Shown: in pieces, positions 1 through 7,610 of the stretch
Layout: each line of letters starts with the position of its first letter
Position numbering within the stretch: position 1 is the stretch's first letter
Source: G963691835 sp963691835
Lineage (GTDB): Bacteria > Pseudomonadota > Alphaproteobacteria > Thalassobaculales > Thalassobaculaceae
Reading direction: 5' to 3'
DNA length: 64,000 bases
NCBI GenBank assembly: GCA_963691835.1
Contig: OY829383.1
Coordinates: forward strand, 2,976,001 to 3,040,000
Translations under genes and position numbers: made by a program
The notes under the pieces: generated by a model
Told to the model about the DNA's origin: nothing
What the model saw: only the letters and a program-made list of their open reading frames with translations
The model's database searches: none

Positions 1-1683
1 CTCATGCACCCCAAGGTAAGTTCCAACCCCATGGCCGGTGCCGTGATCGAAGTCGAGACCCGCCGACCACAGCGGCGCACGGGCAAGCGCGTCGATCTGG
101 CTGCCGGTGGTGTTCTTGGGAAAGCACAGCGTCGCGATCGCGATATGGCCCTTCAGCACGCGCGTGAAACGATCACGCTCGATGGCGCCGGGGGTGCCGA
201 TCGCCACGGTCCGGGTGATGTCCGTGGTGCCGTCCAGATACTGGGCGCCGCTGTCGACGAGGTAGAGCTCGTTCATACCGAAAGCGCGGTTGGTTTCCGG
301 CAAGACCCTGTAATGGACAATCGCGCCATTGGGGCCAGAGCCCGAGATCGTCTCGAAGCTCACATCCCTGAACAGCGGGTCTTCCGCCCGGAACGAGCGA
401 AGGCGCTCGGCAACCCCGATCTCGTCCAAGGAAGCGCCATCCGAGACAGCACCATCCAGCCAGTGCAGGAACCGGACGAAGGCGGCGCCGTCCCGGATGT
501 GAGCTTCCCGTGTGCCCGCTAGCTCCGTCGCATTCTTGCGGGCCTTTGGCAGCAGAACCGGATCGCTCTCCTTGACGACCGTCGCGCCGGCGCCACGCAG
601 GCTGTCGGCGAGCCGCGCGGGGCTTGTCGCTGGATCGACAAGCACGCTCTTCTTCGCTTCGCCAAGCGCTTTCAGACCGGCGTCGAGGTCGCTCAACGGT
701 CTGACTTCGACGGCGTTGCCTAGGTGGACCCGAGTGCGGGAGACGATCTTCCGCGTATCGGCGAACAAGGATGCCGTTCCGTCTTTTGACAGGATGGCAA
801 AGGACAGCGGCAGCGGCGTGTTCGGAACATCGCCCCCCCGGACATTGAAGAGCCACGCGATGCTCTCGGGCGCGGACAGAACGACGGCATCCCCTCCGGC
901 ATTCTCCACTGCGTCGCCGATCCGTTTACGCTTATCGCTGCTGCTCTCGCCCGTATAGGTGTCCGCATGAGGCACGATCGGGGAGATCGGTTCCGAGGGT
1001 TTCCCTGTCCAAAGAGGGTCGATCGGATTGTGGTCCAAGGCCTTGAGCGACCCGCCGCGCGCCTCGACCATCGACCGCCAGCGGTCCACATCCCCTTCCG
1101 TATGAAGCCAGGGATCATAGGCGAGCGTACCCCCCTCTGGCAGGGCGTCAGCAATGAATTCGGAGGCCGGTTCCTCGGTCACATGCCGGATTTCGAAGGC
1201 ATCCGCGTTCACCTGGTCCCGGATCTGAAGGGTGTACCGGCCGTCCGTGAAAACGGCGGCCCGGCCGACCAAAACAACGGCGAGCCCCGCCGAGCCCGTA
1301 AATCCGGTCAGCCAGGCAACCCGGTGCGCGGAAGCGGGAATGTACTCGGACTGATGGGCATCCGCCCGCGGCACGATGAAGCCGTCGACGCCCAGATCCG
1401 ACAGGGCGGCCCTCAGATCCGCCAGTCGTGAGGCGGGCGCCGGTGACACAATCCCGCCCTCTCCGGCACTCTCCGCCATGGCGTTCAGCATGCGCCCGGT
1501 TGCGGCGATAAGATCGTCGTCCGGCTCATCGCCCAAGAGCTCTGACCAGCGCGCGGGGTCGTCGGCGCGGGGGGCTGCGACGACGCCGGCCAACAGTTCC
1601 TCGAACTCCGCCAGCGAAGGGCCTGGACGGCTTTTCAGCAAGGCATCGGACAGTGCTGCCCGGGCTTGTTCAAGGTCTGTCAC
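1..1683 (-). CDS. pepP: Aminopeptidase P family Xaa-Pro peptidase (M24B), 3' end outside window
   Basis: Cleaves the N-terminal residue from peptides whose second residue is proline; a cytoplasmic dinuclear metalloenzyme. The creatinase-like N-terminal domain begins near residue 82 (FIVPRADAHQSEYIP, then WLTGFTGSAG). The catalytic fold shows the first metal ligands in DSGAQYLDGTTDITRT and the histidine region in HGTGHGVGTYLGVHE at the window edge. The last ligands (two glutamates) lie beyond base 1. I chose the GTG at 1683 because GGGAG sits 7 bases upstream; an ATG at 1701 lacks an SD, and ATGs at 1491 and 1479 would remove the leader. About 80 residues precede the usual start of the family, an acidic low-similarity extension. 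Family assignment is secure; the exact substrate is inferred. Confidence 0.9.
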   Translation of the reverse strand, partial: MTDLEQARAALSDALLKSRPGPSLAEFEELLAGVVAAPRADDPARWSELLGDEPDDDLIAATGRMLNAMAESAGEGGIVSPAPASRLADLRAALSDLGVDGFIVPRADAHQSEYIPASAHRVAWLTGFTGSAGLAVVLVGRAAVFTDGRYTLQIRDQVNADAFEIRHVTEEPASEFIADALPEGGTLAYDPWLHTEGDVDRWRSMVEARGGSLKALDHNPIDPLWTGKPSEPISPIVPHADTYTGESSSDKRKRIGDAVENAGGDAVVLSAPESIAWLFNVRGGDVPNTPLPLSFAILSKDGTASLFADTRKIVSRTRVHLGNAVEVRPLSDLDAGLKALGEAKKSVLVDPATSPARLADSLRGAGATVVKESDPVLLPKARKNATELAGTREAHIRDGAAFVRFLHWLDGAVSDGASLDEIGVAERLRSFRAEDPLFRDVSFETISGSGPNGAIVHYRVLPETNRAFGMNELYLVDSGAQYLDGTTDITRTVAIGTPGAIERDRFTRVLKGHIAIATLCFPKNTTGSQIDALARAPLWSAGLDFDHGTGHGVGTYLGVHE

Positions 1684-1962
1684 GACAGGGCTCCCAGCCA
1701 TTTCAAGAGTGGTTTTGACGATATTTCGAGGGGGTCGCTCCGGCAAGCGGTCGAATGGTTTCGAATTGCTTCAGGGGCGACGTTCTGAGCCCCAAATTTG
1801 CCTGCTTCCGACCTATGCGAAAACTGCATTCCTGGGATGCGATCATCACGCTACCAGACCGACTTATTGAAGCATATCTGGCGTTTATCGGAACGGCGCG
1901 AAGCCGCTTCCCCTAACCATCGGGCCGGTGCCCCGAGTTGCACCGAGAAAGGATCGAGGACA

Positions 1963-2211
1963 ATGGAAAACGTTCAAAACGCAACCGTCGCCGTCACCAA
2001 GCAATCGGGGCACCTCGCTCCTAGCACTGGCTTCGCCGCCGTGCTGCGCTTCTTTGGTCTGGGCAACGACGCCGCCGACCTTGGCAACCAGGACGACCGC
2101 ACCCTGTCGGGTCTCGGTGTCCGCCGTGGCCAGCTCGCCGACCTGGGCGACCGGATCTACGAAGCCCGCTGGGCGACGTTCGACCCGATGCTGGGCCGCG
2201 CGCACAGCTAA
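1963..2211 (+). CDS. Small DUF1127-like protein (82 aa)
   Basis: A small basic protein of 82 residues preceded by GGATCGAGGA ending three bases before the ATG. Residues about 45-65 (DDRTLSGLGVRRGQLADLGD) resemble the DUF1127/YjiS motif, normally LDDRxLxDIGLxRxDI, but less perfectly than the next gene. DUF1127 proteins in alphaproteobacteria are short, often stress-induced, and some are reported to bind RNA; nothing here shows a specific role. It is followed by a strong hairpin at 2270-2310, so it is probably transcribed separately from the DUF1127 gene at 2538. The relation to DUF1127 is my inference from the motif. Confidence 0.6.
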   Translation: MENVQNATVAVTKQSGHLAPSTGFAAVLRFFGLGNDAADLGNQDDRTLSGLGVRRGQLADLGDRIYEARWATFDPMLGRAHS

Positions 2212-2269
2212 GGCGACACCGGACGGATCGCTGATCGGCGATACGCTTCCCGCCAGCCAAGAGTTTCGA

Positions 2270-2310
2270 GAGCCGGACCCGCCGTCCACCGTGGATGGCA
2301 TGTCCGGCTC
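2270..2310 (+). terminator. Long hairpin after the first DUF1127-like gene
   Basis: GAGCCGGAC (2270-2278) pairs perfectly with GTCCGGCTC (2302-2310), and inside it GCCGTCCA pairs with TGGATGGC across one mismatch. There is no long T run after it, so it may be a weak or Rho-assisted terminator, or an mRNA-stabilising 3' structure. Confidence 0.45.
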
Positions 2311-2408
2311 CGTCGTCTTGGGGGGCATGCGCGGGACGCGGGGCTGATCTGCGGAATTCACCGTTCAGCAAAACTAGAGAATTCCTAACTGAAAAACATC
2401 ACTCGGAC

Positions 2409-2515
2409 GCTGCAAGACACGCGGGTCGATACAGGAGCCGAAAGGCTCCACGGAGCGTCAGGCGGGAGCCCGCCATCGACGCCGAGCGACCCAACCTCGA
2501 CGGGGATCTTGCAGC
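2409..2515 (+). ncRNA. Predicted structured leader RNA of the DUF1127 gene
   Basis: Nested and branched complementarity is visible by eye. GCTGCAAGA (2409-2417) pairs with TCTTGCAGC (2507-2515). Inside, GGGTCG (2423-2428) pairs with CGACCC (2487-2492). Inside that are two arms: GGAGCC-GAAA-GGCTCC (2434-2449, a GNRA tetraloop) and GCGTC/GACGC (2455-2459 with 2478-2482) extended by GGCGGG/CCCGCC (2461-2466 with 2469-2474). The SD (GAGGAGGAG) and the ATG at 2538 follow directly. This architecture suits a cis-regulatory leader or a processed small RNA. I do not recognise it as a named riboswitch class. Confidence 0.5.
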
Positions 2516-2537
2516 TGATCGAGGAGGAGAACCGACC

Positions 2538-2873
2538 ATGAGCCAGAACACGCTCGACACCACCCTGGGATCCACCGTCGCTGACGGCGGTTTTGTGCGC
2601 AGCCTCAAGAGCGCCGTCGCCTGGATCCGTGAACAGCTGGTCGCCCGCGCGACGCGTCGGCAGCTCAACTCGCTCGATGACCATCTCCTGGCCGATATCG
2701 GTCTGCGGCGGATGGACGTCGAAGCGATGAACTGGGGCACCCGCGGCTTCCGCTCCGTTGGCACCGCCCAGATGACCTCGCCGACCGGTGACGGGGTTCC
2801 GTCCGCCACGGTTGTGCCGTTCCCCGACGTGGCGACGGCTGCCACGGATGAGACGACGCGGAAGGCCGCCTAA
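2538..2873 (+). CDS. DUF1127 domain protein (111 aa)
   Basis: A 111-residue protein with a clear DUF1127/YjiS core at residues about 46-68: RRQLNSLDDHLLADIGLRR, preceded by an amphipathic stretch (WIREQLVARAT). About 40 low-complexity, Ser/Thr/Pro-rich residues follow the core. The SD GAGGAGGAG lies about 9 bases before the ATG. DUF1127 proteins are widespread small alphaproteobacterial regulators or stress proteins whose molecular role is only partly known. The transcript has an elaborately foldable 5' leader (2409-2515), and a pyrimidine-rich CCTCCCCCCTC tract sits right after the stop, before a terminator. No partner gene in the neighbourhood indicates its target. Confidence 0.8.
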   Translation: MSQNTLDTTLGSTVADGGFVRSLKSAVAWIREQLVARATRRQLNSLDDHLLADIGLRRMDVEAMNWGTRGFRSVGTAQMTSPTGDGVPSATVVPFPDVATAATDETTRKAA

Positions 2874-2905
2874 TCCTCCCCCCTCAAGGAGGTCTTTCGC
2901 GGATC

Positions 2906-2940
2906 GGGGGTCGACGTACTGCGTCGGCCCCCGGTTTCAT
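2906..2940 (+). terminator. Intrinsic terminator after the DUF1127 gene
   Basis: GGGGGTCGACG (2906-2916) pairs with CGTCGGCCCCC (2922-2932) with one T-G mismatch, followed by GGTTTCATTT. The T tract is interrupted, so termination may be moderate. Confidence 0.55.
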
Positions 2941-2981
2941 TTGCGCATATGGCCTCCAGGTCATTGTAAAGCGCACAGAAA

Positions 2982-3016
2982 AACACCCGGTCACGGTCGT
3001 GACCGGGTGTTGCCTT
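2982..3016. terminator. Bidirectional intrinsic terminator
   Basis: Perfect 14-bp inverted repeat AACACCCGGTCACG (2982-2995) and CGTGACCGGGTGTT (2998-3011), with A's on the left flank and CTTTT at 3013-3017 on the right. It can stop both the plus-strand DUF1127 transcript and the minus-strand cupin transcript that ends at 3042. Confidence 0.8.
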
Positions 3017-3041
3017 TTCGAGAGGTAGGCACTGTCTCGGA

Positions 3042-3722
3042 TCAGCCCACCGCCTTGTTGCTGGCGAAGCGGAGGTGACCGCTTTTGATCCAGACCTTCG
3101 CACCATCGGCACCGGCCTTTGCTTTCAAGGGGGCGCCGATTGGAAGCCGAAGCCAACTGTCGCGGGTGAAGGCTTCTCCGCCCTCTTCGAAACCACCATC
3201 CAGGACGAACACCTCGATGCCGCCTTCGGGCTGGATCTTTACGTTCGAGCCTGGCCCCCAGTGTTCCACTCGCACCTCCTCCCGGTCGTCCAGATAGAGA
3301 GGCTGGACTTTCACGCCCGGGCGGTCTGCATCGGACACAGGCCGCATCTTGTTGGTGTCGACGCGGACATGGGTCCGATCCGCCATATCGAACTGCCACA
3401 ACTTGACGAGGATCGTGCAACCGGGCTCAGAGCCCGGAGTATGGGAGGACTCGGGTGGGTTCCGGATGTAAGAGCCAGCCGGGAAGTCCCCATGTTCATC
3501 TTGAAACACGCCATCGAGGACGATGAACTCCTCTCCGCCCGTATGGACGTGCGAAGAGAACGCACTGCCTGGCGCGTACCGGACAATTGTCGTGGCCCGC
3601 GCCACCTCGTCACCGACACGATCCAGCATCCTGCGGTCCACCCCCGCCATCGGCGAGGCGACCCAATCCATATTCGCCGCGTGCACAACCGCACGGGCAT
3701 TGAAGTCAGCATTGATTTCCAT
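3042..3722 (-). CDS. ChrR-like bicupin protein
   Basis: A 226-residue protein made of two cupin folds. The first carries a recognisable metal site: HVHTGGEEF (His58, His60, Glu64) and a later His in PPESSHTPG (His94). The second half (residues about 125-210) repeats the barrel pattern (GSNVKIQPEGGIEVFVLDG), but the metal histidines are not conserved. This matches the cupin of ChrR anti-sigma factors and related stand-alone cupins. There is no N-terminal zinc anti-sigma domain and no ECF sigma gene next to it, so it is probably an enzyme or sensor rather than an anti-sigma factor. It ends at a bidirectional terminator and sits 51 bases downstream of gst, so the two may be co-transcribed. Confidence 0.75.
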   Translation of the reverse strand: MEINADFNARAVVHAANMDWVASPMAGVDRRMLDRVGDEVARATTIVRYAPGSAFSSHVHTGGEEFIVLDGVFQDEHGDFPAGSYIRNPPESSHTPGSEPGCTILVKLWQFDMADRTHVRVDTNKMRPVSDADRPGVKVQPLYLDDREEVRVEHWGPGSNVKIQPEGGIEVFVLDGGFEEGGEAFTRDSWLRLPIGAPLKAKAGADGAKVWIKSGHLRFASNKAVG

Positions 3723-3773
3723 CGTTCTGCTCCCACTCCAGGGGCTTTTGGGCCGGACGGCCCCTAGTTTCCG

Positions 3774-4400
3774 TTAAGCGGCCAGGGCGGCGCTCGGGCG
3801 GTCGAACACCCGGTCCTTCCAGGCCTTGAGATTGGTGTGATTTTCCGGGATCTCCAGTCCGACGAAGCCGGAGAAGATCACGCCGGACATGGCGGTGATG
3901 TCTGCGACGGTGAAACGGTCACCGGCGAGATAGGGCTGAGTGGCCAGAACCTCGTCCATCCAAGCCATCGTCTGCTTGGCCAATTCGAGGCGCGTGGTGC
4001 CCCAATCGGCGTTCTGGTAGGTCTCGATATCGGGACCGAGACCCGGTGTGGCGTGATGGAAGTATGCAGCGACAGCGTCCAGGAAACCCGCTTCCACTTT
4101 GCGCTGGGCCATCGCGATGACCGCACGCTCCTTGGCCGTTCGGCCAGTCAGCGTCGGATCACCCTCGGCGTGGTCGAGATACTCGGTAATGGCAGAGCAC
4201 TCCGAGACCATCGTGCCGTCTTCAAGTTCCAGGACCGGAACGACCGCACTCGGGTTCTTCGCCAGAAACTCAGGCGATCGATGCTCCCCATTGGGGACGT
4301 CCACTTGGACGAACGAGACAGCGTCGATCAGACCTTTTTCGGCGAGCGCGATGCGAACGCGGGCGGGGTTCGGGAAGCCCTTGCACTCATAGACCTTCAT
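3774..4400 (-). CDS. Glutathione S-transferase family protein
   Basis: A 208-residue cytosolic GST. The thioredoxin-like N-terminal domain (residues 1-77) has FPNPARVRIALAEKG, the cis-Pro segment AVVPVLELEDG and the glutathione-binding SECSAITEYLD. The all-helical C-terminal domain includes the N-capping box region AGDRFTVADITA (about residues 160-171). GSTs conjugate glutathione to electrophiles or act as peroxidases; the substrate cannot be read from sequence. A perfect SD (AAGGAG, 7 bases before the ATG) supports the start. A good sigma-70 promoter and two TetR-like palindromes lie directly upstream, so the gene is probably de-repressed by a small molecule. No regulator gene is adjacent. 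Confidence 0.88.
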   Translation of the reverse strand: MKVYECKGFPNPARVRIALAEKGLIDAVSFVQVDVPNGEHRSPEFLAKNPSAVVPVLELEDGTMVSECSAITEYLDHAEGDPTLTGRTAKERAVIAMAQRKVEAGFLDAVAAYFHHATPGLGPDIETYQNADWGTTRLELAKQTMAWMDEVLATQPYLAGDRFTVADITAMSGVIFSGFVGLEIPENHTNLKAWKDRVFDRPSAALAA

Positions 4401-4415
4401 TCCTCAGCTCCTTTA

Positions 4416-4439
4416 AAACTATCTATCGGTTGGTAGTTT
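4416..4439. promoter_or_regulatory. Operator-like palindrome downstream of the gst -10
   Basis: AAACTATC (4416-4423) and GGTAGTTT (4432-4439) are inverted copies with one mismatch around an 8-base centre. On the minus strand it lies between the -10 and the SD. Size and arms suit a TetR-family dimer. It shares the TATCTATC core with the second site at 4484. Confidence 0.55.
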
Positions 4440-4451
4440 GTTGATGAGAAG

Positions 4452-4480
4452 GAAATAGGCACGCAAAATCCATTGGTCAA
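4452..4480 (-). promoter_or_regulatory. Sigma-70-type promoter of gst
   Basis: Read on the minus strand: TTGACC (4480-4475), a 17-base spacer, then TATTTC (4457-4452), about 50 bases before the gst ATG. It lies exactly between two palindromic operator candidates. Confidence 0.6.
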
Positions 4481-4483
4481 GGA

Positions 4484-4509
4484 TTTTATCTATCTACTGA
4501 TAGGTAAAA
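4484..4509. promoter_or_regulatory. Operator-like palindrome upstream of the gst -35
   Basis: TTTTATCTATC (4484-4494) and GATAGGTAAAA (4499-4509) form an 11-bp inverted repeat with one mismatch around TACT. It abuts the -35 element of the gst promoter, as expected for a repressor site. Confidence 0.6.
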
Positions 4510-4522
4510 ATGGTATTCTAGG

Positions 4523-5836
4523 TCAGATGATTAATATGGCTCTGAAATCATTGACGTTTGTCAGGGTCGGACCGGTTATGACGAGATCACCCAGTGCTTC
4601 AAATGCGCTGTATCCATCGTTGTTGGCCAACCGGCCGGTGAGTGAGATGCCTGCCGTTTCCGCCCGCGCGGCCGTGTCAGCCAAGATGACCGCACCTGCA
4701 TTGTTCTCCGTTCCATCGATCCCGTCTGTGTCGCAGGCGATACCGGAGATCCGGGACCGGCAGTCGGTTGCCCGCTCCTCCAAGGCTACGGCAAGTGCAA
4801 GAAGGAATTCGGCATTCCGGCCCCCGCGGCCCTTCCCGCGCACGGTGACGGTCGTTTCACCGCCGGTGAGCAACACGCACGGCGCAGGAGCAGGCTGGCC
4901 ATGCCGGGCAACCTGGGTCGCAATACCGGCCATGACCCGGGCGACGTCCCGCGCCTCTCCCTCGATCGCGTCCCCCAGAATCACTGGCGTAATGCCAGCC
5001 GACCGCGCGACGTCCGCGGCTGCTTCAAGCGACGCCTGGGGGGTGGCGACAAGGATGGTCTCCGCATTCCCAAAGACTGGGTCTCCGGGTTTTGGCGTCT
5101 CCTGGATCGACCCTGCCGCCCCCGCTCCCAGCCGTTCCGAGACGGCGGTGGGCGGCGTCACCTGATACTTTTCCAGGATTGCCAACGCGTCGTTGTAGGT
5201 CGTGGTGTCAGGCACCGTCGGCCCGGAGGCGATGACATCCAAATCGTCACCTGGGACATCGGAGATCGCGAGTGCGGCGAGCGTCGCCGGGGCGATGGCG
5301 GCGGCCAAACGGCCCCCTTTAATCGCAGACAGATGTTTGCGGACGCAGTTCATCTCATGGATTGTCGCGCCGGACTTCAGAAGGTCGCCGGTCAACACCT
5401 GCTTGTCATCCATCGACAAGCCGTCAGCAGGAAGAGACAGCAGAGCCGAGCCGCCGCCGGACATCAGACAGATGGCGAGGTCCGCCGGCCCCAAGCCTTC
5501 CGCCAGGGCCAAGATGCGGGCAGCCGCGTCTCGGCCCGCCGCATCCGGAACGGGGTGGGAGGCTTCCACAACCTCGATCCGCTCACACGGGACCGCATGG
5601 TCGTAGCGTGTGACGACCAGGCCTTCGAGGGGCCGGTCACCGGCATTCTCAGCCCACCATTGCTCAACCGCTCTTGCCATAGCCCCGCCGGCCTTTCCGG
5701 CTCCCAAGACGCAGGTTCGGCCGCCGGGATGGGTCTCCAGAATTCTCTCCAGATGAGGGGCCAGGCACGCCGCGGGGTCCGCGGCACGGACAGCCGCTTG
5801 GAACAGATCATTCAGAAAGGTGCGGGGGTCGACCAC
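4523..5836 (-). CDS. ttuD: Glycerate 2-kinase (GckA/TtuD, MOFRL family)
   Basis: Phosphorylates D-glycerate to 2-phosphoglycerate, feeding C2/C3 acids (glyoxylate, tartronate, hydroxypyruvate routes) into central metabolism. The 437-residue product has the N-terminal domain motifs VLGAGKAGGAMA, ASHPVPDAAG, LMSGGGSALL and NCVRKHLSAIKGGRLA, and a C-terminal MOFRL domain with GGRNAEFLLALA and ACDTDGIDGTENNAG. An open frame extends to 5965, but the GTG at 5836 has GGAG 7 bases upstream and gives the normal family length. The glcDE glycolate oxidase genes elsewhere in the window could supply glyoxylate-derived substrate, though they are not linked to this gene. Confidence 0.88.
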   Translation of the reverse strand: MVDPRTFLNDLFQAAVRAADPAACLAPHLERILETHPGGRTCVLGAGKAGGAMARAVEQWWAENAGDRPLEGLVVTRYDHAVPCERIEVVEASHPVPDAAGRDAAARILALAEGLGPADLAICLMSGGGSALLSLPADGLSMDDKQVLTGDLLKSGATIHEMNCVRKHLSAIKGGRLAAAIAPATLAALAISDVPGDDLDVIASGPTVPDTTTYNDALAILEKYQVTPPTAVSERLGAGAAGSIQETPKPGDPVFGNAETILVATPQASLEAAADVARSAGITPVILGDAIEGEARDVARVMAGIATQVARHGQPAPAPCVLLTGGETTVTVRGKGRGGRNAEFLLALAVALEERATDCRSRISGIACDTDGIDGTENNAGAVILADTAARAETAGISLTGRLANNDGYSAFEALGDLVITGPTLTNVNDFRAILII

Positions 5837-6000
5837 GGCGGCACTCCAGAAATGGGTGCTGGAGCTTACGAAGTGCCAGGGTTGCCCGACAAGCACCGAG
5901 ACCTTTCGGGAATGCTGCGGCACCGATTGTCTCAAGTGCTGGAAACAGGCGACACTGAAAAGCACAACGGCCAGGGGCGGCCATTTCAGAGGGGAAGGCC

Positions 6001-7134
6001 ATGGGCGATCGCGACTTCACGGTCGGAATCGAAGAAGAGTACTTGATCGTCGACAGGGACAGCCGCGACCTCATCAAGGAGACGCCGCATGACTTGATGG
6101 CGGCGTGCAAGGCAACCCTTGGTGAGCAGGTATCACCGGAATTCCTCCAGTCCCAGGTTGAAGTCGGAACCCGGGTATCGGACAGCATCGCGGAGGCCGG
6201 AAAGGACCTCTCCCGCCTCCGCCGTACGGTGGCGGACGAGGCGACGCGATGCGGCTTTGGTCTCGTTGCCGCGTCGACCCACCCGTTTGCGCAATGGGAT
6301 GCGCAACGTCCGACCGATAGAGATCGCTATCAGACCCTTGCAAGGGATCTTCAAGGGGTTGTGCGGCGCTTGGTGATCTGCGGCATGCATGTCCATGTGG
6401 CGATCCATGATGAGGATCTGCGCGTCGATCTCATGAACCAGGCCGCGTACTTTCTGCCCCATATTCTGGCATTGACCACATCGTCGCCGTTCTGGCGCGG
6501 AGAAGACACCGGGCTGATGTCCTACAGGCTGAGCGTCTTCGACAATCTGCCGCGCACGGGCCTGCCCAACCGGATGGAAAGTTGGGTTGATTGGCAACGT
6601 CACGTTGACGTCCTGGTCCGGGCGAACGTGATCGAGGACGCGTCCAAGATTTGGTGGGATCTGAGACCGTCCGCCCGCTTCCCGACGTTGGAGCTTCGTA
6701 TCTGCGACGTGGCAACCCGGCTTGAGGATGCGCTGGCAGCGGCGGCCCTGTTCCAATCCGTCCTTCATATGTTGAAGCGCCTTCGCCGTGATAACCAAAC
6801 ATGGCGGATCTATGGACCCATGTTCATTCGGGAAAACCGTTGGCGGGCCCAACGCTATGGCGTCGACGAAGGGCTCATCGACTTCGGGAAGGGAGCGATG
6901 GTCTCCTACCGCGACCTCTTGGAAGAGCTGCTTTCGCTCGTCGCTGAAGACGCGGACGCGCTCGGATGTACGGCGGAGTTGGCCCATGCGCGGACCATAC
7001 TCGACCGTGGAACCAGCGCGCATACCCAACGCCGTGCTTATGAGGCCGCTTTAGCAACCGGTGCGGAGCGGCAAGACGCATTGGTCGCTGTGGTCGACAC
7101 GCTGATGAACGAGACAGTTGCTGATCTTGCTTGA
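6001..7134 (+). CDS. YbdK-type carboxylate-amine ligase (glutamate-cysteine ligase 2 family)
   Basis: An ATP-grasp-like glutamine-synthetase-fold ligase of the GCS2/YbdK family, 377 residues (usual 370-390). Motifs are FTVGIEEEYLIVDRDS at the N-terminus, VEVGTRV, the HVHVAIHD histidine motif (about residues 128-135), and WWDLRPSARFPTLELRICDVATR near residue 220. YbdK has weak glutamate-cysteine ligase activity in E. coli, but the physiological substrate of this branch is usually unknown. SD AGAGGGGAAGG precedes the ATG. It is divergent from ttuD with 164 bases between them and is followed by a separate promoter for the DUF1244 gene. Confidence 0.85.
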   Translation: MGDRDFTVGIEEEYLIVDRDSRDLIKETPHDLMAACKATLGEQVSPEFLQSQVEVGTRVSDSIAEAGKDLSRLRRTVADEATRCGFGLVAASTHPFAQWDAQRPTDRDRYQTLARDLQGVVRRLVICGMHVHVAIHDEDLRVDLMNQAAYFLPHILALTTSSPFWRGEDTGLMSYRLSVFDNLPRTGLPNRMESWVDWQRHVDVLVRANVIEDASKIWWDLRPSARFPTLELRICDVATRLEDALAAAALFQSVLHMLKRLRRDNQTWRIYGPMFIRENRWRAQRYGVDEGLIDFGKGAMVSYRDLLEELLSLVAEDADALGCTAELAHARTILDRGTSAHTQRRAYEAALATGAERQDALVAVVDTLMNETVADLA

Positions 7135-7165
7135 GCGTTTTTTCGGATAATGTTCCATGCTGCGT

Positions 7166-7194
7166 TTGCAATTGGCCTCATCTCTCTGTAATGA
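7166..7194 (+). promoter_or_regulatory. Sigma-70-type promoter for the DUF1244 gene
   Basis: TTGCAA (7166-7171), a 17-base spacer, TAATGA (7189-7194), located 66 bases before the start at 7260. Confidence 0.55.
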
Positions 7195-7259
7195 GTAACA
7201 AATTATGGGGCTGTGTGATTTAGACGCTGTTTCACCGTCACCTGACGAGAGCCCGGGAT

Positions 7260-7571
7260 ATGACCGACAAGATCGCCGATTCCGCCACCCGCACCGAACT
7301 CGAGGCCGCTGCGTTTCGCCGCCTGCTGGAGCATTTGGACGAGCGCAAGGACGTTCAGAACATCGATCTGATGAACTTGGCCGGTTTCTGCCGGAACTGC
7401 CTGTCGAAGTGGTACCGCGCTGCGGCAGAGGAGAAGGGTGTCGACCTCAGCTATGACGACGCCCGTGAGATCGTCTATGGCGAGCCCTATGCCGACTGGA
7501 AGGCCAAATATCAGGCCGAGGCGACGGCCGAGCAGAAAGCCGCCTTTGACGCCGCCAACCCCAAACACTGA
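7260..7571 (+). CDS. DUF1244 domain protein
   Basis: A 103-residue cytoplasmic protein of the DUF1244 family, common in proteobacteria and without an assigned function. The whole family core is present: DLMNLAGFCRNCLSKWYRAA with its CxxC pair (about residues 43-46), then DLSYDDAREIVYGEPYADWK. The cysteine pair and helical pattern could bind a metal, but this is not established. It has its own promoter, and the MATE gene begins 39 bases after its stop, so co-transcription is likely. Confidence 0.85.
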   Translation: MTDKIADSATRTELEAAAFRRLLEHLDERKDVQNIDLMNLAGFCRNCLSKWYRAAAEEKGVDLSYDDAREIVYGEPYADWKAKYQAEATAEQKAAFDAANPKH

Positions 7572-7610
7572 TCAGCCGTATTCGATGGCGACCCCGGTGG
7601 ATCATCGCGA

